From: Bdellovibrionales bacterium
Lineage (GTDB): Bacteria; Bdellovibrionota; Bdellovibrionia; Bdellovibrionales; JAGQZY01
Length of the DNA: 64,000 nucleotides
Direction of reading: 5' to 3'
NCBI GenBank assembly: GCA_019750295.1
Contig: JAIEOS010000007.1
Location: 1-64,000 of the forward strand
Part shown: positions 8,996 to 20,000 of the stretch, piece after piece
Numbering within the stretch: the first letter of the stretch is position 1
How the letters are laid out: every line of letters begins with the position of its first letter
Translations under genes and position numbers: made by a program
Notes under the pieces: generated by a model
The model's input: the letters and a program-made list of their open reading frames with translations, nothing else
Told to the model about the DNA's origin: nothing
Databases searched by the model: none

Positions 8996-10663
8996 TTAAC
9001 CCATTCCACCCAAAAATTGAGTGTTGGTTTTTGATTCCTTCATCTTATCTAGTAAAAATTCCATGCTATCGACCACATTCATCGGAGCGAGAACTTTTCT
9101 GAGAATCCAAAGGCGATTGAGATCACCCTTTTCCACCAACAAGTCCTCTTTACGAGTTCCTGATTTGTTGATGTCCATGCAAGGGAAAATACGTTTTTCC
9201 ATCAGCTTGCGATCCAAGTGAATCTCAGAGTTACCTGTACCTTTGAATTCTTCGAAAATCACTTCATCCATACGCGAACCCGTATCGATAAGGGCCGTGG
9301 CGATAATCGTTAAACTGCCACCCTCTTCGATATTTCGAGCCGCTCCGAAGAACCGCTTCGGTTTATGAAGAGCATTGGAGTCCACACCCCCCGAAAGAAT
9401 TTTTCCAGAGGGAGGAACGACAGTGTTGTAGGCACGAGCTAAACGCGTGATTGAATCCAATAGAATCACCACATCGTGTTTGTGCTCCACAAGACGTTTC
9501 GCTTTCTCTAAAACCATTTCCGAAACTTGAACGTGACGAGTGGGTGGTTCGTCAAACGTCGAACTAATCACTTCACCCTTTACGTTCCGAGACATATCGG
9601 TCACTTCCTCAGGACGCTCATCGATCAAAAGTACGATCAGCTTTACGTCAGGATGATTTTTAGAAATCGAGTTTGCGATATTTTGGAGAAGAACTGTCTT
9701 ACCCGTACGAGGAGGAGCAACAATCAATGCACGTTGACCCATTCCGAGAGGAGCCATGAGATCCACCACTCGAGTCGTGAAATCTGTAGGACTGTGCTCT
9801 AACTTTAAACGCTTGTCGGGATAGAGCGGAGTTAAGTTATCAAAAAGAATTTTCTCTTTTGATTTTTCCGGCGGTTCAAAGTTGAGTTCTTCTACTTTTA
9901 AGAGAGCAAAATATTTTTCGCCCTCTTTCGGGGGGCGAACGGTTCCGCTCACCGTGTCTCCGGTGCGCAGACCAAAGCGACGAATCTGAGAAGGACTTAC
10001 ATAAATATCATCGGGACCCGGAAGATAGTTATAATCTGGCGAGCGTAAGAAACCGTAACCATCTGGGAGAATTTCTAAAACGCCATCGCCGTAAACGTCG
10101 ACGAGAGTGGCGGCGCGCTTAAGAATTTCGAAAACCAGCTCCTGGCGACGAAGTCCTGAAGCATTCTCAATTTTAAGTTTTGCTGCAAAACCTAAAATGT
10201 CCGCAATTTGTTTTGATTTGAGCCCTTTCGAGCTCAGAGCGGATTTTTCATCCTCGGTCAGATTAATATCAGAGAGATCGACCTTTTCGTCAGGGAGGCC
10301 GCTGTGTTGAGGAGGGTGAGTTGTGTCTTCGAGGTCGTCGTACTTTTGAAAACTGGGCGAGTTGTTGCGCTTAGGCTTCCAGTTGTTGTTATTATTATTG
10401 TTGTTGTTATTGCGATTATTGTTGCGATCGCCGCGGTCGTTTCTGTCGTTACGGTCTTTGAAGTGGGACCGACGTCCGCCGCCGCCTCCTCCGTAGTTCT
10501 TGTTATCTCTGCCACTCGCTTCCCGAGGCTCTCTTACGCCTTCTTTGCGACGGGGCTCTTGCTCTCCCCCGGGAGCTTCGAGATCTTTAAGATCCTGGCT
10601 CGGTTGCTCCTTAGCAGCTTTCTCTTCGCTAGCAGGCTTTTGTGGCTTATCTGATTCTGACAT
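8996..10663 (-). CDS. rho: Transcription termination factor Rho with long Asn/Gly/Arg-rich N-terminal extension
   Basis: Hexameric RNA-dependent ATPase that terminates transcription. The conserved part (from about residue 130) has the Rho N-terminal helical domain, the cold-shock-like RNA-binding domain (GYGFLRS near 203-208), the Walker A motif APPRTGKT at 316-323, and the downstream [13 protein letters not shown] and [10 protein letters not shown] stretches. Total length is 555 residues against about 420 for the E. coli protein. The extra roughly 130 residues are low complexity: an acidic/lysine part, Gly57-63, RND/RGDR repeats and a run of ten Asn at 85-94. This part should be disordered and resembles prion-like or RGG segments. 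Own terminator directly downstream. Confidence 0.97.
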   Translation of the reverse strand: MSESDKPQKPASEEKAAKEQPSQDLKDLEAPGGEQEPRRKEGVREPREASGRDNKNYGGGGGGRRSHFKDRNDRNDRGDRNNNRNNNNNNNNNNWKPKRNNSPSFQKYDDLEDTTHPPQHSGLPDEKVDLSDINLTEDEKSALSSKGLKSKQIADILGFAAKLKIENASGLRRQELVFEILKRAATLVDVYGDGVLEILPDGYGFLRSPDYNYLPGPDDIYVSPSQIRRFGLRTGDTVSGTVRPPKEGEKYFALLKVEELNFEPPEKSKEKILFDNLTPLYPDKRLKLEHSPTDFTTRVVDLMAPLGMGQRALIVAPPRTGKTVLLQNIANSISKNHPDVKLIVLLIDERPEEVTDMSRNVKGEVISSTFDEPPTRHVQVSEMVLEKAKRLVEHKHDVVILLDSITRLARAYNTVVPPSGKILSGGVDSNALHKPKRFFGAARNIEEGGSLTIIATALIDTGSRMDEVIFEEFKGTGNSEIHLDRKLMEKRIFPCMDINKSGTRKEDLLVEKGDLNRLWILRKVLAPMNVVDSMEFLLDKMKESKTNTQFLGGMG

Positions 10664-11103
10664 TAAGACTCCGGGTTATTTTTTTTGATTTATTTTGTTG
10701 AAAGAAAATTCATGGATTTTTTTGGATTTGGCTAAAAAGAACTAACCTTAGGTTTTCGATTAATTTGACAAAAATTAGTAGATACACAAGTTCTAACTTA
10801 GTTCGTTTATCATTGTCAATCGGGGGTGGTGGACATTTTTGATAAGGAGGTCGTCGTAATCTCGCTTTTACGGCTCAAATCAAGGCCTTGACGACCTTTC
10901 CACGATATAGGAAGTCGCTCCAAAACGGGACGTTGGCGAGTCCGTATTTTTGTCAAACTTCTTATCACCCTGGTCATCGCTGCTCCGACATGAGTCAGAA
11001 ATCGTATCCTTAAGGTCCAGATTCGGTGAATGTGAGCGGCTTTGTATAATTTTTCACTAGCTGACTCCCGATACATTGAAGGTAACACTAAGGAGCGCCT
11101 CGA
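10664..11103. other. 440-bp intergenic region between divergent rho and the PilZ gene
   Basis: AT-rich next to rho, including T- and A-runs that could form the rho leader. I see no convincing sigma-70 pair for rho. Towards the PilZ gene there is a good -10 element (see separate entry). A 90-codon minus-strand frame at 10816-11088 has no recognisable sequence features and is not called. Confidence 0.5.
11045..11050 (+). promoter_or_regulatory. Candidate -10 element for the PilZ gene
   Basis: Perfect TATAAT at 11045-11050, 54 bp before the ATG at 11104. At 17-bp spacing the -35 position reads TTCGGT, which is poor, so an activator or another factor may be needed. A clear AAGGAG ribosome site lies at about 11090-11095. 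Confidence 0.45.
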
Positions 11104-11466
11104 ATGTCTGAAATCGTTAAACCTGCTGACAGAATTCCTCTAAGACTTCCCATCGAATTTAGAAAAACCTATGCTCGCCAGTCTGAAAAAGGCGGCTTGG
11201 TCAATATTAGTATTACGGGTGCCTTCCTTGAACATAGAACGGAAGAGCTCGAAATTAATGATCAGATCAATATCCATTTTCGTGTCAGCGGCAGAGAGCG
11301 AGTTCTTCAAGCGACAATCGTTTGGAAAAGCAATGCCGGAGCCGGTGTACGTTTTTCTCCCGACAATCAACAAGACGTACAGATCATCGATGATTTGATG
11401 TACTTCGTAAAAGATCATCGTGAGAAGAAAAAAGCCGTTCTTCATAGCATCTTTAGCAAAGTTTAA
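11104..11466 (+). CDS. PilZ-domain protein (putative cyclic-di-GMP effector)
   Basis: 120 residues made of a single PilZ domain. The RxxxR c-di-GMP-binding signature appears as RIPLR near residues 11-15, and the second signature as NISITGAF near 34-41, where N replaces the usual D of D/NxSxxG. Preceded by AAGGAG and followed by a bidirectional terminator, so it is probably monocistronic. Likely binds c-di-GMP and regulates a partner; the partner is unknown. No Tad gene is directly linked, although the Tad locus lies 8 kb away. Confidence 0.85.
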   Translation: MSEIVKPADRIPLRLPIEFRKTYARQSEKGGLVNISITGAFLEHRTEELEINDQINIHFRVSGRERVLQATIVWKSNAGAGVRFSPDNQQDVQIIDDLMYFVKDHREKKKAVLHSIFSKV

Positions 11467-11507
11467 ATTTTTATACGTCATTGTGAACATGAGTAAAGAA
11501 TCTCAAA

Positions 11508-11538
11508 TAAAAAAAGGCGCCTGAGTAGCGCCTTTTTT
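11508..11538. terminator. Bidirectional intrinsic terminator between the PilZ and LysM genes
   Basis: A-run, GGCGC, 7-nt loop, GCGCC, then T-run (11533-11538). It is symmetric, so it can end the plus-strand PilZ transcript and the minus-strand LysM lipoprotein transcript, whose genes converge here. Confidence 0.85.
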
Positions 11539-11563
11539 ATTGCTTAGAGATCCTCGTGCGAGC

Positions 11564-12877
11564 CTAGCTGTATTTTACTTTTTTGCGTCCGCGGCGGATA
11601 AAGATCAGTAGGATGAGAGCTGCAAGGATCAATAGACCTCCAAGAACGGCCATCATCATTGAATCATCTTGACCACCCATCATTGATGCTAATCCATCAG
11701 CCGGAGGAGCCGGAGCTGCCATCATGTCTGGCGGCGGAGGAGGTGGTGGCGCCACTGGTTCTTGAGGTGGAGGCGGAGGAGGAGGAACTTCCTCAACTGC
11801 GGCCACTTGTTGCGGCTCTTCCATAGGCGGTGGCTCTTCAAAGCCGGCTTCCGAAGGTGCTGCGGGCTCCGGTGGCAACTGCTGCTCAGGAACAGCGGCT
11901 TGCTCTTGAGGCGCTTGAGGCTCTGGTGGCAACTCTTGTTGAGCTGCGGCCACCGGAGTAGCTACCGGAACAGACATACCATCAGGCCAGTATCTTAAGT
12001 TAGAACCGGCAGGAAGACTCCATTTGTCGTCCACATCGTTGGTGGCCCAAATCTCCATCCAACTGCGAGAGTGACCCAAAAGATTCTGGGAAACTTTTCT
12101 AAAGTTTTCATTTTTGGCGGCGGTGTACATTTGTGGTTGCACCCCAGCCTCTTCCCAATACAAAAGAATCTGGCTGCTGTCCGCAGGGTTGCGTGCAGAT
12201 GCGTAATAAATTTTATCCCCAACATTAAGCTCTCTGCCGCGGAAATGACTATTCCAACGTAAAAGATCTTTGGATTTACTGCTATCGCCATAAATTTTGT
12301 TGGCAACACCACTCATCGTATCGCCAGACCGAGCAATGTAAAGTCGGTTGATGAGAGAGCCACTATCTTGATAAGGCGTCTTCTTCATCTTCTTAACGGG
12401 AGTCCAAGTTTTTGTTTCAGATTCAGAGGTTGAATCTTGAACATACGTTGTGGTTTCCGTTGTTTGAGTGACGGCAGGAGTTTCGTTGGTGGCTTCAGCG
12501 ACCTCAGTCGTTGTTGAAGTCTCTGACGACTCCGTTGTTGTTCCTTCCGAACCTACAAACAAAGTCTCTTCTTGATTTCCCTCGATGGGAGCATCTGGAA
12601 GCTCTTCCACCGATGCGCTGGCAGACTTACTGCCATCGGATCCGTAATCGTCGTCTGGATATTCGTCGATGACTTCTTCTTCATCAACACTTGTAGAAGC
12701 AACTTCTTCAGTACTGCTCTCTTCGTCGCTGCTGCTCTCATCGCTGGATTCATCGGAAGTCTCTGAACTCGCTACTGCTTCATCTGAAGACTCCTCATCC
12801 GAGCTGAATAAACTACAGCCGTTGAGCGAGACCATAGAGATGATCATCACGCAGATCAGAAGATATTTTCTAAACAT
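11564..12877 (-). CDS. LysM-domain lipoprotein with C-terminal transmembrane helix
   Basis: 437 residues. Signal peptide with lipobox LNGC gives a lipidated Cys21. Then come a Ser/Asp/Glu-rich acidic stretch (22-90), a Thr-rich linker, a LysM domain (about 181-227, IARSGDTMSGVANKIYG start) that should bind peptidoglycan, a second degenerate LysM-like segment (about 251-297), a long Pro/Glu/Ala-rich region with two runs of seven Pro (365-371 and 377-383), and finally a hydrophobic helix (407-427) followed by RRGRKK. The last part looks like a stop-transfer segment. Proteins with both an N-terminal lipid and a C-terminal membrane helix are unusual. It may resemble FimV-like polar or envelope scaffolds; the function is unknown. 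Confidence 0.8.
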   Translation of the reverse strand: MFRKYLLICVMIISMVSLNGCSLFSSDEESSDEAVASSETSDESSDESSSDEESSTEEVASTSVDEEEVIDEYPDDDYGSDGSKSASASVEELPDAPIEGNQEETLFVGSEGTTTESSETSTTTEVAEATNETPAVTQTTETTTYVQDSTSESETKTWTPVKKMKKTPYQDSGSLINRLYIARSGDTMSGVANKIYGDSSKSKDLLRWNSHFRGRELNVGDKIYYASARNPADSSQILLYWEEAGVQPQMYTAAKNENFRKVSQNLLGHSRSWMEIWATNDVDDKWSLPAGSNLRYWPDGMSVPVATPVAAAQQELPPEPQAPQEQAAVPEQQLPPEPAAPSEAGFEEPPPMEEPQQVAAVEEVPPPPPPPQEPVAPPPPPPPDMMAAPAPPADGLASMMGGQDDSMMMAVLGGLLILAALILLIFIRRGRKKVKYS

Positions 12878-12977
12878 AGTTGCCGTCCTCTGGTTACTAA
12901 AAATGTCGTCCTTGACTTAAATCATTAAAACACAGGAGTTTTTGTTTGAAAACGAAATGCGTGGGCCAGTCTAGGGT

Positions 12978-12991
12978 TGGCCTTAAGGCCA
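12978..12991. repeat. 14-bp perfect palindrome
   Basis: TGGCCTTAAGGCCA, just downstream of the DUF192 stop codon and upstream of the LysM lipoprotein gene. No T-run follows. Possibly a protein-binding site; it could also be chance. Confidence 0.3.
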
Positions 12992-13001
12992 TCTCCTCAG
13001 A

Positions 13002-13460
13002 CTATTTTTTAAATTCGAAGACCGAACCAATGGCTATATTCTTTCGTTTAAACCAACCTACAGATACTTCGAGTGCATACTTCGCCGGCTGGGCGCTTCG
13101 GTAGCTCGGGAGTTGACTGTCTTCCACTGGACCTAGGGGCGGTTGCATATCGAGAACTTGGAGAAGTTTTCTATTTTTATCAAAGAATCCAATACTCAGT
13201 GGAATGAGTGTGTTCTTCATCCAGAAGGACTGAAAAACTTCGTCCTCAGAGACGAATAACATTCCCTCGGTATCAGCTAAATGCGGACGGTTCATCAGCC
13301 CGTGCGCTCTTTGTTCAAAAGTTTCAGCGACCTGCACCGTCAGTTCCACTTTGTTTGTTTTAAAACACAACTTCTTGGTGGGAAACTTCACTTCGGCGAG
13401 CCCCAACGGACTCAGTATTGTTGTTAAAACTAAAATGGCAGAAAAAATCGAGAGCCTCAC
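13002..13460 (-). CDS. DUF192 family exported protein
   Basis: 152 residues with a signal peptide (about 1-22). The rest matches the DUF192 pattern: AETFEQRAHGLMNR, EGMLFV, and SFWMKNTLIPLSIGFFD, then a KYALEV-type end. Proteins of this family are small periplasmic or extracytoplasmic beta proteins of unknown biochemical role. Its start overlaps the gatB stop by 4 bp, so it is translationally coupled to the Gat operon. No functional link to tRNA amidation is evident. Confidence 0.85.
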   Translation of the reverse strand: MRLSIFSAILVLTTILSPLGLAEVKFPTKKLCFKTNKVELTVQVAETFEQRAHGLMNRPHLADTEGMLFVSEDEVFQSFWMKNTLIPLSIGFFDKNRKLLQVLDMQPPLGPVEDSQLPSYRSAQPAKYALEVSVGWFKRKNIAIGSVFEFKK

Positions 13461-14890
13461 GGTTTTAACTTTTCCTTGAGGAGTCGGTTGACGGCATCTG
13501 GGTTCGCCTGGCCTTTAGAAAGCTTCATCACTTGTCCCACGAAAAAGCCGAAGACTTTATCTTTGCCTGACCGATACTGTGCGACCTGATCCGCGTTTTG
13601 TGCCATCACGTCCTCGATAATTTTAATGATCGCAGACTCATCGTTAATTTGCTCAAGGCCCAACTTTTTGATGATGTCCTCGGGCGCGGCCTTGGAAGTC
13701 CACATTTCCGAAAAGACTTGCTTAGCGATTTTACCTGAGATCGTTCCGCTTTCGATGAGGCGCACCAGTTGTCCTAGATTTTGGGACGTCATGGGCGAGT
13801 GCTCGATTTCGACCTTGTTGTCTTTGAGTTCTCGCATGAGCTCGGACATCACCCAGTTGGAGGCCATCTTGGCATTTCCGGAAACCTTCACCACCTCTTC
13901 GTAGTATTCGGCCATGTTTTTTTCCTGAGTCAGAACACTCGCATCATACTCCGGAATTCCGTAGGATTCGACAAAGCGTTTTGCCCGCGCAAAGGGAAGT
14001 TCGGGCAGCGACTTTCTCGTCTGCTCTATCCATTCCTTTCCAATAATTAACGGTAAAAGATCGGGATCTGGAAAATAGCGATAATCTTGCGCCTCTTCTT
14101 TAGAGCGCATGGAGAAAGTCTTATTTTTCGTCGAATCGTAAAGCCGTGTTTCCTGAACAATCTTTTCTCCCGCTTCGACACAGTCAATCTGACGTTGGAT
14201 TTCGTAGTCGATGGCCTTTTCGATAAATTTGAAAGAGTTTATGTTTTTAAGTTCGGTTCTCGTACCCAGCTTAGGGTCACCCTTTTTTCGAACACTGACA
14301 TTGCAATCGCAGCGCATGCTACCCTCTTCGAGGTTACCATCGCAAACTTCGATATAACGAAGGATCTGCCGAATGGCTTTGACGTATTCGGCAGCTTCGA
14401 CGGAACTGCGAAGGTCTGGAGCAGAGACGATTTCTAGGAGTGGAATCCCGGCGCGATTCAAATTGACGAGCGTGTACTCGCCGTGATGCATGGATTTACC
14501 CGCGTCTTCCTCGAGATGAGCTCGCTCAATCGTCACCCGATGCAATTTTTCGCCCACGTAAAACTCCACGTAGCCGTTGGAGCAGACAGGCTTGTCATAC
14601 TGTGAGATTTGATAACCTTTGGGGAGATCCGGATAAAAATATTGTTTACGAGAGAAGATCGAATGGGGATTCACGGTGCAGTTGAGCGCAATTCCCGTTT
14701 TAATCGCTAAATCCACGGCGCGTTTGTTAAGTACAGGTAAAGTCCCCGGCATGCCTGCGCACAGAGCCGTCACTTGATCGTTATCGCCTTCTCCGAATTT
14801 GGTGGAAGCGGTGGCAAATATTTTAGTTTCCGTGAAAAGTTGAGCATGGATCTCCAAGCCGATCACAGCTTCGTAATCACTGTACGCCAT
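13457..14890 (-). CDS. gatB: Aspartyl/glutamyl-tRNA amidotransferase subunit B
   Basis: Kinase/transamidase subunit of GatCAB, which converts misacylated Glu-tRNA-Gln and/or Asp-tRNA-Asn. 477 residues: catalytic cradle at the N terminus (VIGLEIHAQL start, PDLPKGYQISQYD, EEDAGKS), and the C-terminal helical and YqeY-like tail domain (about 330-475) that binds the tRNA elbow. Overlaps gatA by 14 bp. Confidence 0.97.
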   Translation of the reverse strand: MAYSDYEAVIGLEIHAQLFTETKIFATASTKFGEGDNDQVTALCAGMPGTLPVLNKRAVDLAIKTGIALNCTVNPHSIFSRKQYFYPDLPKGYQISQYDKPVCSNGYVEFYVGEKLHRVTIERAHLEEDAGKSMHHGEYTLVNLNRAGIPLLEIVSAPDLRSSVEAAEYVKAIRQILRYIEVCDGNLEEGSMRCDCNVSVRKKGDPKLGTRTELKNINSFKFIEKAIDYEIQRQIDCVEAGEKIVQETRLYDSTKNKTFSMRSKEEAQDYRYFPDPDLLPLIIGKEWIEQTRKSLPELPFARAKRFVESYGIPEYDASVLTQEKNMAEYYEEVVKVSGNAKMASNWVMSELMRELKDNKVEIEHSPMTSQNLGQLVRLIESGTISGKIAKQVFSEMWTSKAAPEDIIKKLGLEQINDESAIIKIIEDVMAQNADQVAQYRSGKDKVFGFFVGQVMKLSKGQANPDAVNRLLKEKLKP

Positions 14891-16352
14891 GGGGTCTCTT
14901 TCCTTTCATCGGGCTGATGTCCTCGACCATTTGTCCCAAAGATAACATGAATTTCTCCCCGAATTGCGGAGCAATCACTTGCACTCCGACTGGTAAGCCT
15001 TGAGCATTCACTTCGGTGGGAATCGTCATCCCGGGAAGTCCCGCCAAATTGATCGAAGTCGTAAAAATATCATTGAGATACATCTGGACTGGATCGTTGA
15101 TGCGCGTTCCGGTTTTAAATGCTGGAGACGTCGTCACGGGTCCCAAAATCACATCACATTTTTTAAAGGCTTCGACAAAGTCATTTTGAATGAGGCGACG
15201 AACCTGACTCGCTTTGAGATAATAGGCATCATAATATCCGCTGGATAAGGCAAATGTTCCTAAAAGAATACGGCGTTTGACCTCGCGACCAAAGCCTTCC
15301 CCTCGAGACTGAGAGTACAATTCGTCCAGGCTTCCCCAATCTTTTCCCTCGGGCTGAGCCCGATACCCGTAGCGAATTCCATCATAACGAGATAGATTGC
15401 TCGAGGCCTCGCTTGTTGCGATCATGTAATACACCGGCACCGCTGCAGATGTATGAGGAAGATTCACGTCAACAAATTCAACTCCCAATTTTTTAAGATT
15501 CTCTACCGTATCCCAAAACGTTTTCTTCACGGAGTCTTCAACATTATGCTCAAAATATTCTTTGGGAAGACCCACCTTCAGCCGCTGGGACTTCCAGTCA
15601 TTCGACGTATGAAGCCGATCCCAAGGTAAAGTGGTGGTAGTGGAATCTTTAGGGTCATGTCCACACATCCCGTCGAGGAGCATGATATTATCATCTACCG
15701 AACGAGCCATGGGGCCCGCCTGATCTAAGGAGGAAGCAAAAGCCACCATTCCAAAGCGACTGATTCGTCCATAGGAAGGCTTGGTTCCGGTCAGTCCACA
15801 AAAAGCCGATGGCTGCCGTATGGAGCCCCCGGTATCAGAACCCAAGGAGGCCGGAGCGAGGCCACCGGCAACTGCGGCCGCAGATCCACCGCTGGAGCCC
15901 CCCGCGACGTATTCTGTATTCCATGGATTATGACAACCTCCAAAAATGGAAGTCTCATTCGACGAACCCATAGCAAATTCATCCATGTTCGTTTTGCCGA
16001 GGATGATCGCGCCCTCGTCTTCTAATCGTTTCACGCACGTCGCCGTGTAAGGTGGCACAAAATTATGAAGCATTTTGGACGCCGCCGTTGTTTTAAGATC
16101 CTTAGTGCAAAAAAGATCTTTAATCGCCAAGGGAACTCCCGCGAGAAATCCAACAGACTCTCCCTTGGCTATTTTTTGATCGATTTGTTCTGCGCGTTTT
16201 AATGCTTGCTCGTTCAACGTTACGAAAGCGTTGTATTTAGAATTCTCTCGAGCGATACGATCAATGTAGAACTGCGTAATTTCTTTGGCGGATACTTTTT
16301 TCTCTGCGACGTGTTTGGCGATTTCTCTCACCGATAAATTTAATAAATTCAT
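14877..16352 (-). CDS. gatA: Aspartyl/glutamyl-tRNA amidotransferase subunit A
   Basis: Glutaminase subunit of GatCAB, amidase-signature family. 491 residues. The catalytic triad is visible as Lys78 (PLAIKDLF), cis-Ser153 in the GGSSGGSAAA loop, and Ser177 in GSDTGGSIRQP. Follows gatC by 7 bp. Confidence 0.97.
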   Translation of the reverse strand: MNLLNLSVREIAKHVAEKKVSAKEITQFYIDRIARENSKYNAFVTLNEQALKRAEQIDQKIAKGESVGFLAGVPLAIKDLFCTKDLKTTAASKMLHNFVPPYTATCVKRLEDEGAIILGKTNMDEFAMGSSNETSIFGGCHNPWNTEYVAGGSSGGSAAAVAGGLAPASLGSDTGGSIRQPSAFCGLTGTKPSYGRISRFGMVAFASSLDQAGPMARSVDDNIMLLDGMCGHDPKDSTTTTLPWDRLHTSNDWKSQRLKVGLPKEYFEHNVEDSVKKTFWDTVENLKKLGVEFVDVNLPHTSAAVPVYYMIATSEASSNLSRYDGIRYGYRAQPEGKDWGSLDELYSQSRGEGFGREVKRRILLGTFALSSGYYDAYYLKASQVRRLIQNDFVEAFKKCDVILGPVTTSPAFKTGTRINDPVQMYLNDIFTTSINLAGLPGMTIPTEVNAQGLPVGVQVIAPQFGEKFMLSLGQMVEDISPMKGKRPHGVQ

Positions 16353-16359
16353 ATCACCC

Positions 16360-16641
16360 TCAAATCACCGGCGGAACTTTAAAAAGATGGCCCTTGGAGT
16401 CGGGAGCATTTTTAAGAATGTCCTCGGCCGTAACATCCTGAATAACGACATCTTCTCGTAAAAACGCGGGGGTATGAATGGGCGTCACCAGAGGCTCGAT
16501 GCCTTTTGTATCAAGAGCCGAAATGTTTTCGAAGTAACTCAATATTTTTTCGAATTGAACTTGGTAGGCTTGAGCTTCTTCGTCGGTGATGGTCAGTCGG
16601 GCTAACTGAGCCACCTTGAGTACAGTATCTTTTGTTAGCAT
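16360..16641 (-). CDS. gatC: Aspartyl/glutamyl-tRNA amidotransferase subunit C
   Basis: 93 residues, usual length for GatC, the small subunit that wraps GatA and GatB together. Typical pattern: VAQLARLTITDEEAQ at the N terminus, VTPIHTPAFLREDVV in the middle, and FKVPPVI at the C terminus. First gene of the gatC-gatA-gatB-DUF192 operon and divergent from ligA. Confidence 0.95.
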   Translation of the reverse strand: MLTKDTVLKVAQLARLTITDEEAQAYQVQFEKILSYFENISALDTKGIEPLVTPIHTPAFLREDVVIQDVTAEDILKNAPDSKGHLFKVPPVI

Positions 16642-16701
16642 GAGTATTTCCTAGTGATTAAAGGGATCATATTATGCCTTGAAATTGACCTCTGTCCATA
16701 G

Positions 16702-18845
<2,144 letters not shown>

Positions 18846-18846
<1 letters not shown>

Positions 18847-18934
18847 GGTACCCGGTACCTTTTGCGGATGCGATGTGTAAGGGGGCTAGTGAAGCCCCCT
18901 TACACATCGCATCCGCAAAAGGTACCGGGTACCC
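18846..18934. repeat. Perfect inverted repeat, 41-bp arms with 7-nt loop
   Basis: Arms 18846-18886 and 18894-18934 are exact inverse complements around loop TAGTGAA. After one mismatch a further 4 bp pair (TCCT 18841-18844 with AGGA 18936-18939), so the outer end reaches into the last ligA codons. The outer part contains GGTACC-CGGTACC, itself nearly palindromic, and shares a 13-mer (GGTACCGGGTACC, 18921-18933) with the palindrome at 46461-46479. No T-run follows, so although it may stop RNA polymerase it is not a standard terminator. It separates ligA from the Tad locus. Confidence 0.9.
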
Positions 18935-19116
18935 CAGGATGTCTCGGAGTGAGACGCTTTCTTCGAGTTCTACTTATGGCTAGCCGAAGAAACTTTGTCC
19001 TGAGGAAATCTCATTTTGTCTCATGTAATTTCTCCGTTTTGCCGATAATTTCTTGGAATAAATTTACATTATTTTTGCGTGGTTGCGCGGAGATAGTGCC
19101 AAAAAAGGAGAAAAAA

Positions 19117-19296
19117 ATGAAAGCAACGCTGAAGAAGTTTTGGAATGATGAATCCGCCCAAGGTGCAACAGAGTATATCCTTATGCTCGTCATCGTTGTT
19201 GGTATCGCCCTGGTCTTTAAAGAAAAAATCATGGCTGTTATCAACGAGAAAGTGGACAGTCTTAGCGGTCAAATTCAAGGATTCAATCCGCAATAA
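19117..19296 (+). CDS. Flp-type pilin precursor (major pilin candidate)
   Basis: 59 residues. The ATG at 19117 is preceded by AAGGAG (19105-19110) at ideal spacing; the longer upstream frame lacks this and is rejected. A short basic leader with conserved QG is followed by ATEYILMLVIVVGIALVF, the Flp pattern in which cleavage after Gly leaves a mature protein starting near A-T-E-Y. The hydrophobic stretch forms the filament core and the short C terminus faces outward. First gene of the Tad cluster and the likely major subunit. It would be cut by the prepilin peptidase at 19512. Confidence 0.9.
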   Translation: MKATLKKFWNDESAQGATEYILMLVIVVGIALVFKEKIMAVINEKVDSLSGQIQGFNPQ

Positions 19297-19302
19297 GGAC
19301 AC

Positions 19303-19515
19303 ATGACTACCGAATATATTTTGTTACTTGGATTATTTGTATTTTTAGTAATGGGGGCTTTCATGGGGGAGAAAGGACCGCGCAATATCTTTCGGCAATC
19401 GGCTCCGCGCCTCGGCGCTCGAGTCGAACAACAGCTGAGTACAGGTTACGCGTTTCCTTTCCCAGCGAATAACTGGCTAATACCTCCCGGAGGAGCTCCC
19501 TCAGGAACACCATGA
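19303..19515 (+). CDS. Pilin-like protein lacking a prepilin leader
   Basis: 70 residues, 6 bp after the pilin, with AAGGA before the ATG. It starts MTTEYILLLGLFVFLVMGAF, closely echoing the mature N terminus of the neighbouring pilin (ATEYILML) but with no basic leader and no Gly cleavage site. After the single helix come a charged stretch and a Gly/Pro/Ala-rich tail (about 55-70). Its stop overlaps the peptidase start. It may be a minor or terminating subunit, or an assembly factor. The family is not otherwise recognised. Confidence 0.75.
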   Translation: MTTEYILLLGLFVFLVMGAFMGEKGPRNIFRQSAPRLGARVEQQLSTGYAFPFPANNWLIPPGGAPSGTP

Positions 19516-20000
19516 GGGATATTTACTTTGCTCAACATTTTTTAATTCCGACACTCTTCTTGTGTGTCGCCTCAGCATTGGATTTTTCCAAAGGCAAATT
19601 TCCTAATTTTATGTTTTTGATCAGTTTATGTTTTAGCGTAGTCTGGGTTTACGCCCTGACCGGGTCATTCTTCGCCGCGGCCCAAAGCTTGGCTTTCGGG
19701 TTTGCGTGTCTAGTGATTCTTTTTCCACTTTTTAGTCTTGGCGCTCTCGGCGCCGGAGACATTAAGTTGATGTCCGTTTTCTGCGTATTGACCTCGTGGC
19801 AGATCACCGCATCCGTTTTAATTTATTCTCTATTTTGGGGATTGTGTATTGGTGTGATCTCGATGGCTTTATCGGGACAGCTTAAAACATTCTTCATGAG
19901 TTTTTATTTACGAACTCCTCAGCACTACGGAAGAATTCCCTACGCGGTCGCGCTATTGCTCGGTTGGCTTTCCGTATCGCATGCGGGAGGAATTCTATGA
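19512..20000 (+). CDS. Prepilin peptidase (TadV/CpaA, aspartic peptidase A24 family)
   Basis: 162 residues, polytopic inner-membrane protein with about six hydrophobic segments. Two catalytic aspartates are seen: one in ALDFSKGKFPN (about residue 24) and one in the GAGD motif (GALGAGDIKLM). Short TadV-type enzyme without the N-methylating domain of PilD. Cleaves the Flp pilin and pseudopilins of this locus. Overlaps both neighbours by a few bases, showing tight translational coupling. Confidence 0.92.
   Translation: MRDIYFAQHFLIPTLFLCVASALDFSKGKFPNFMFLISLCFSVVWVYALTGSFFAAAQSLAFGFACLVILFPLFSLGALGAGDIKLMSVFCVLTSWQITASVLIYSLFWGLCIGVISMALSGQLKTFFMSFYLRTPQHYGRIPYAVALLLGWLSVSHAGGIL

Noticed and set aside
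10816-11088. 90-codon minus-strand frame between rho and the PilZ gene
   Set aside because: No recognisable motif, no clear ribosome site, Arg/Thr-rich composition expected of chance translation, and it overlaps the region holding the -10 element for the PilZ gene.
18862-19116. N-terminal extension of the Flp pilin frame
   Set aside because: It starts inside the 41-bp palindrome and lacks a ribosome site, whereas the ATG at 19117 has AAGGAG at the proper distance and begins a typical prepilin leader.
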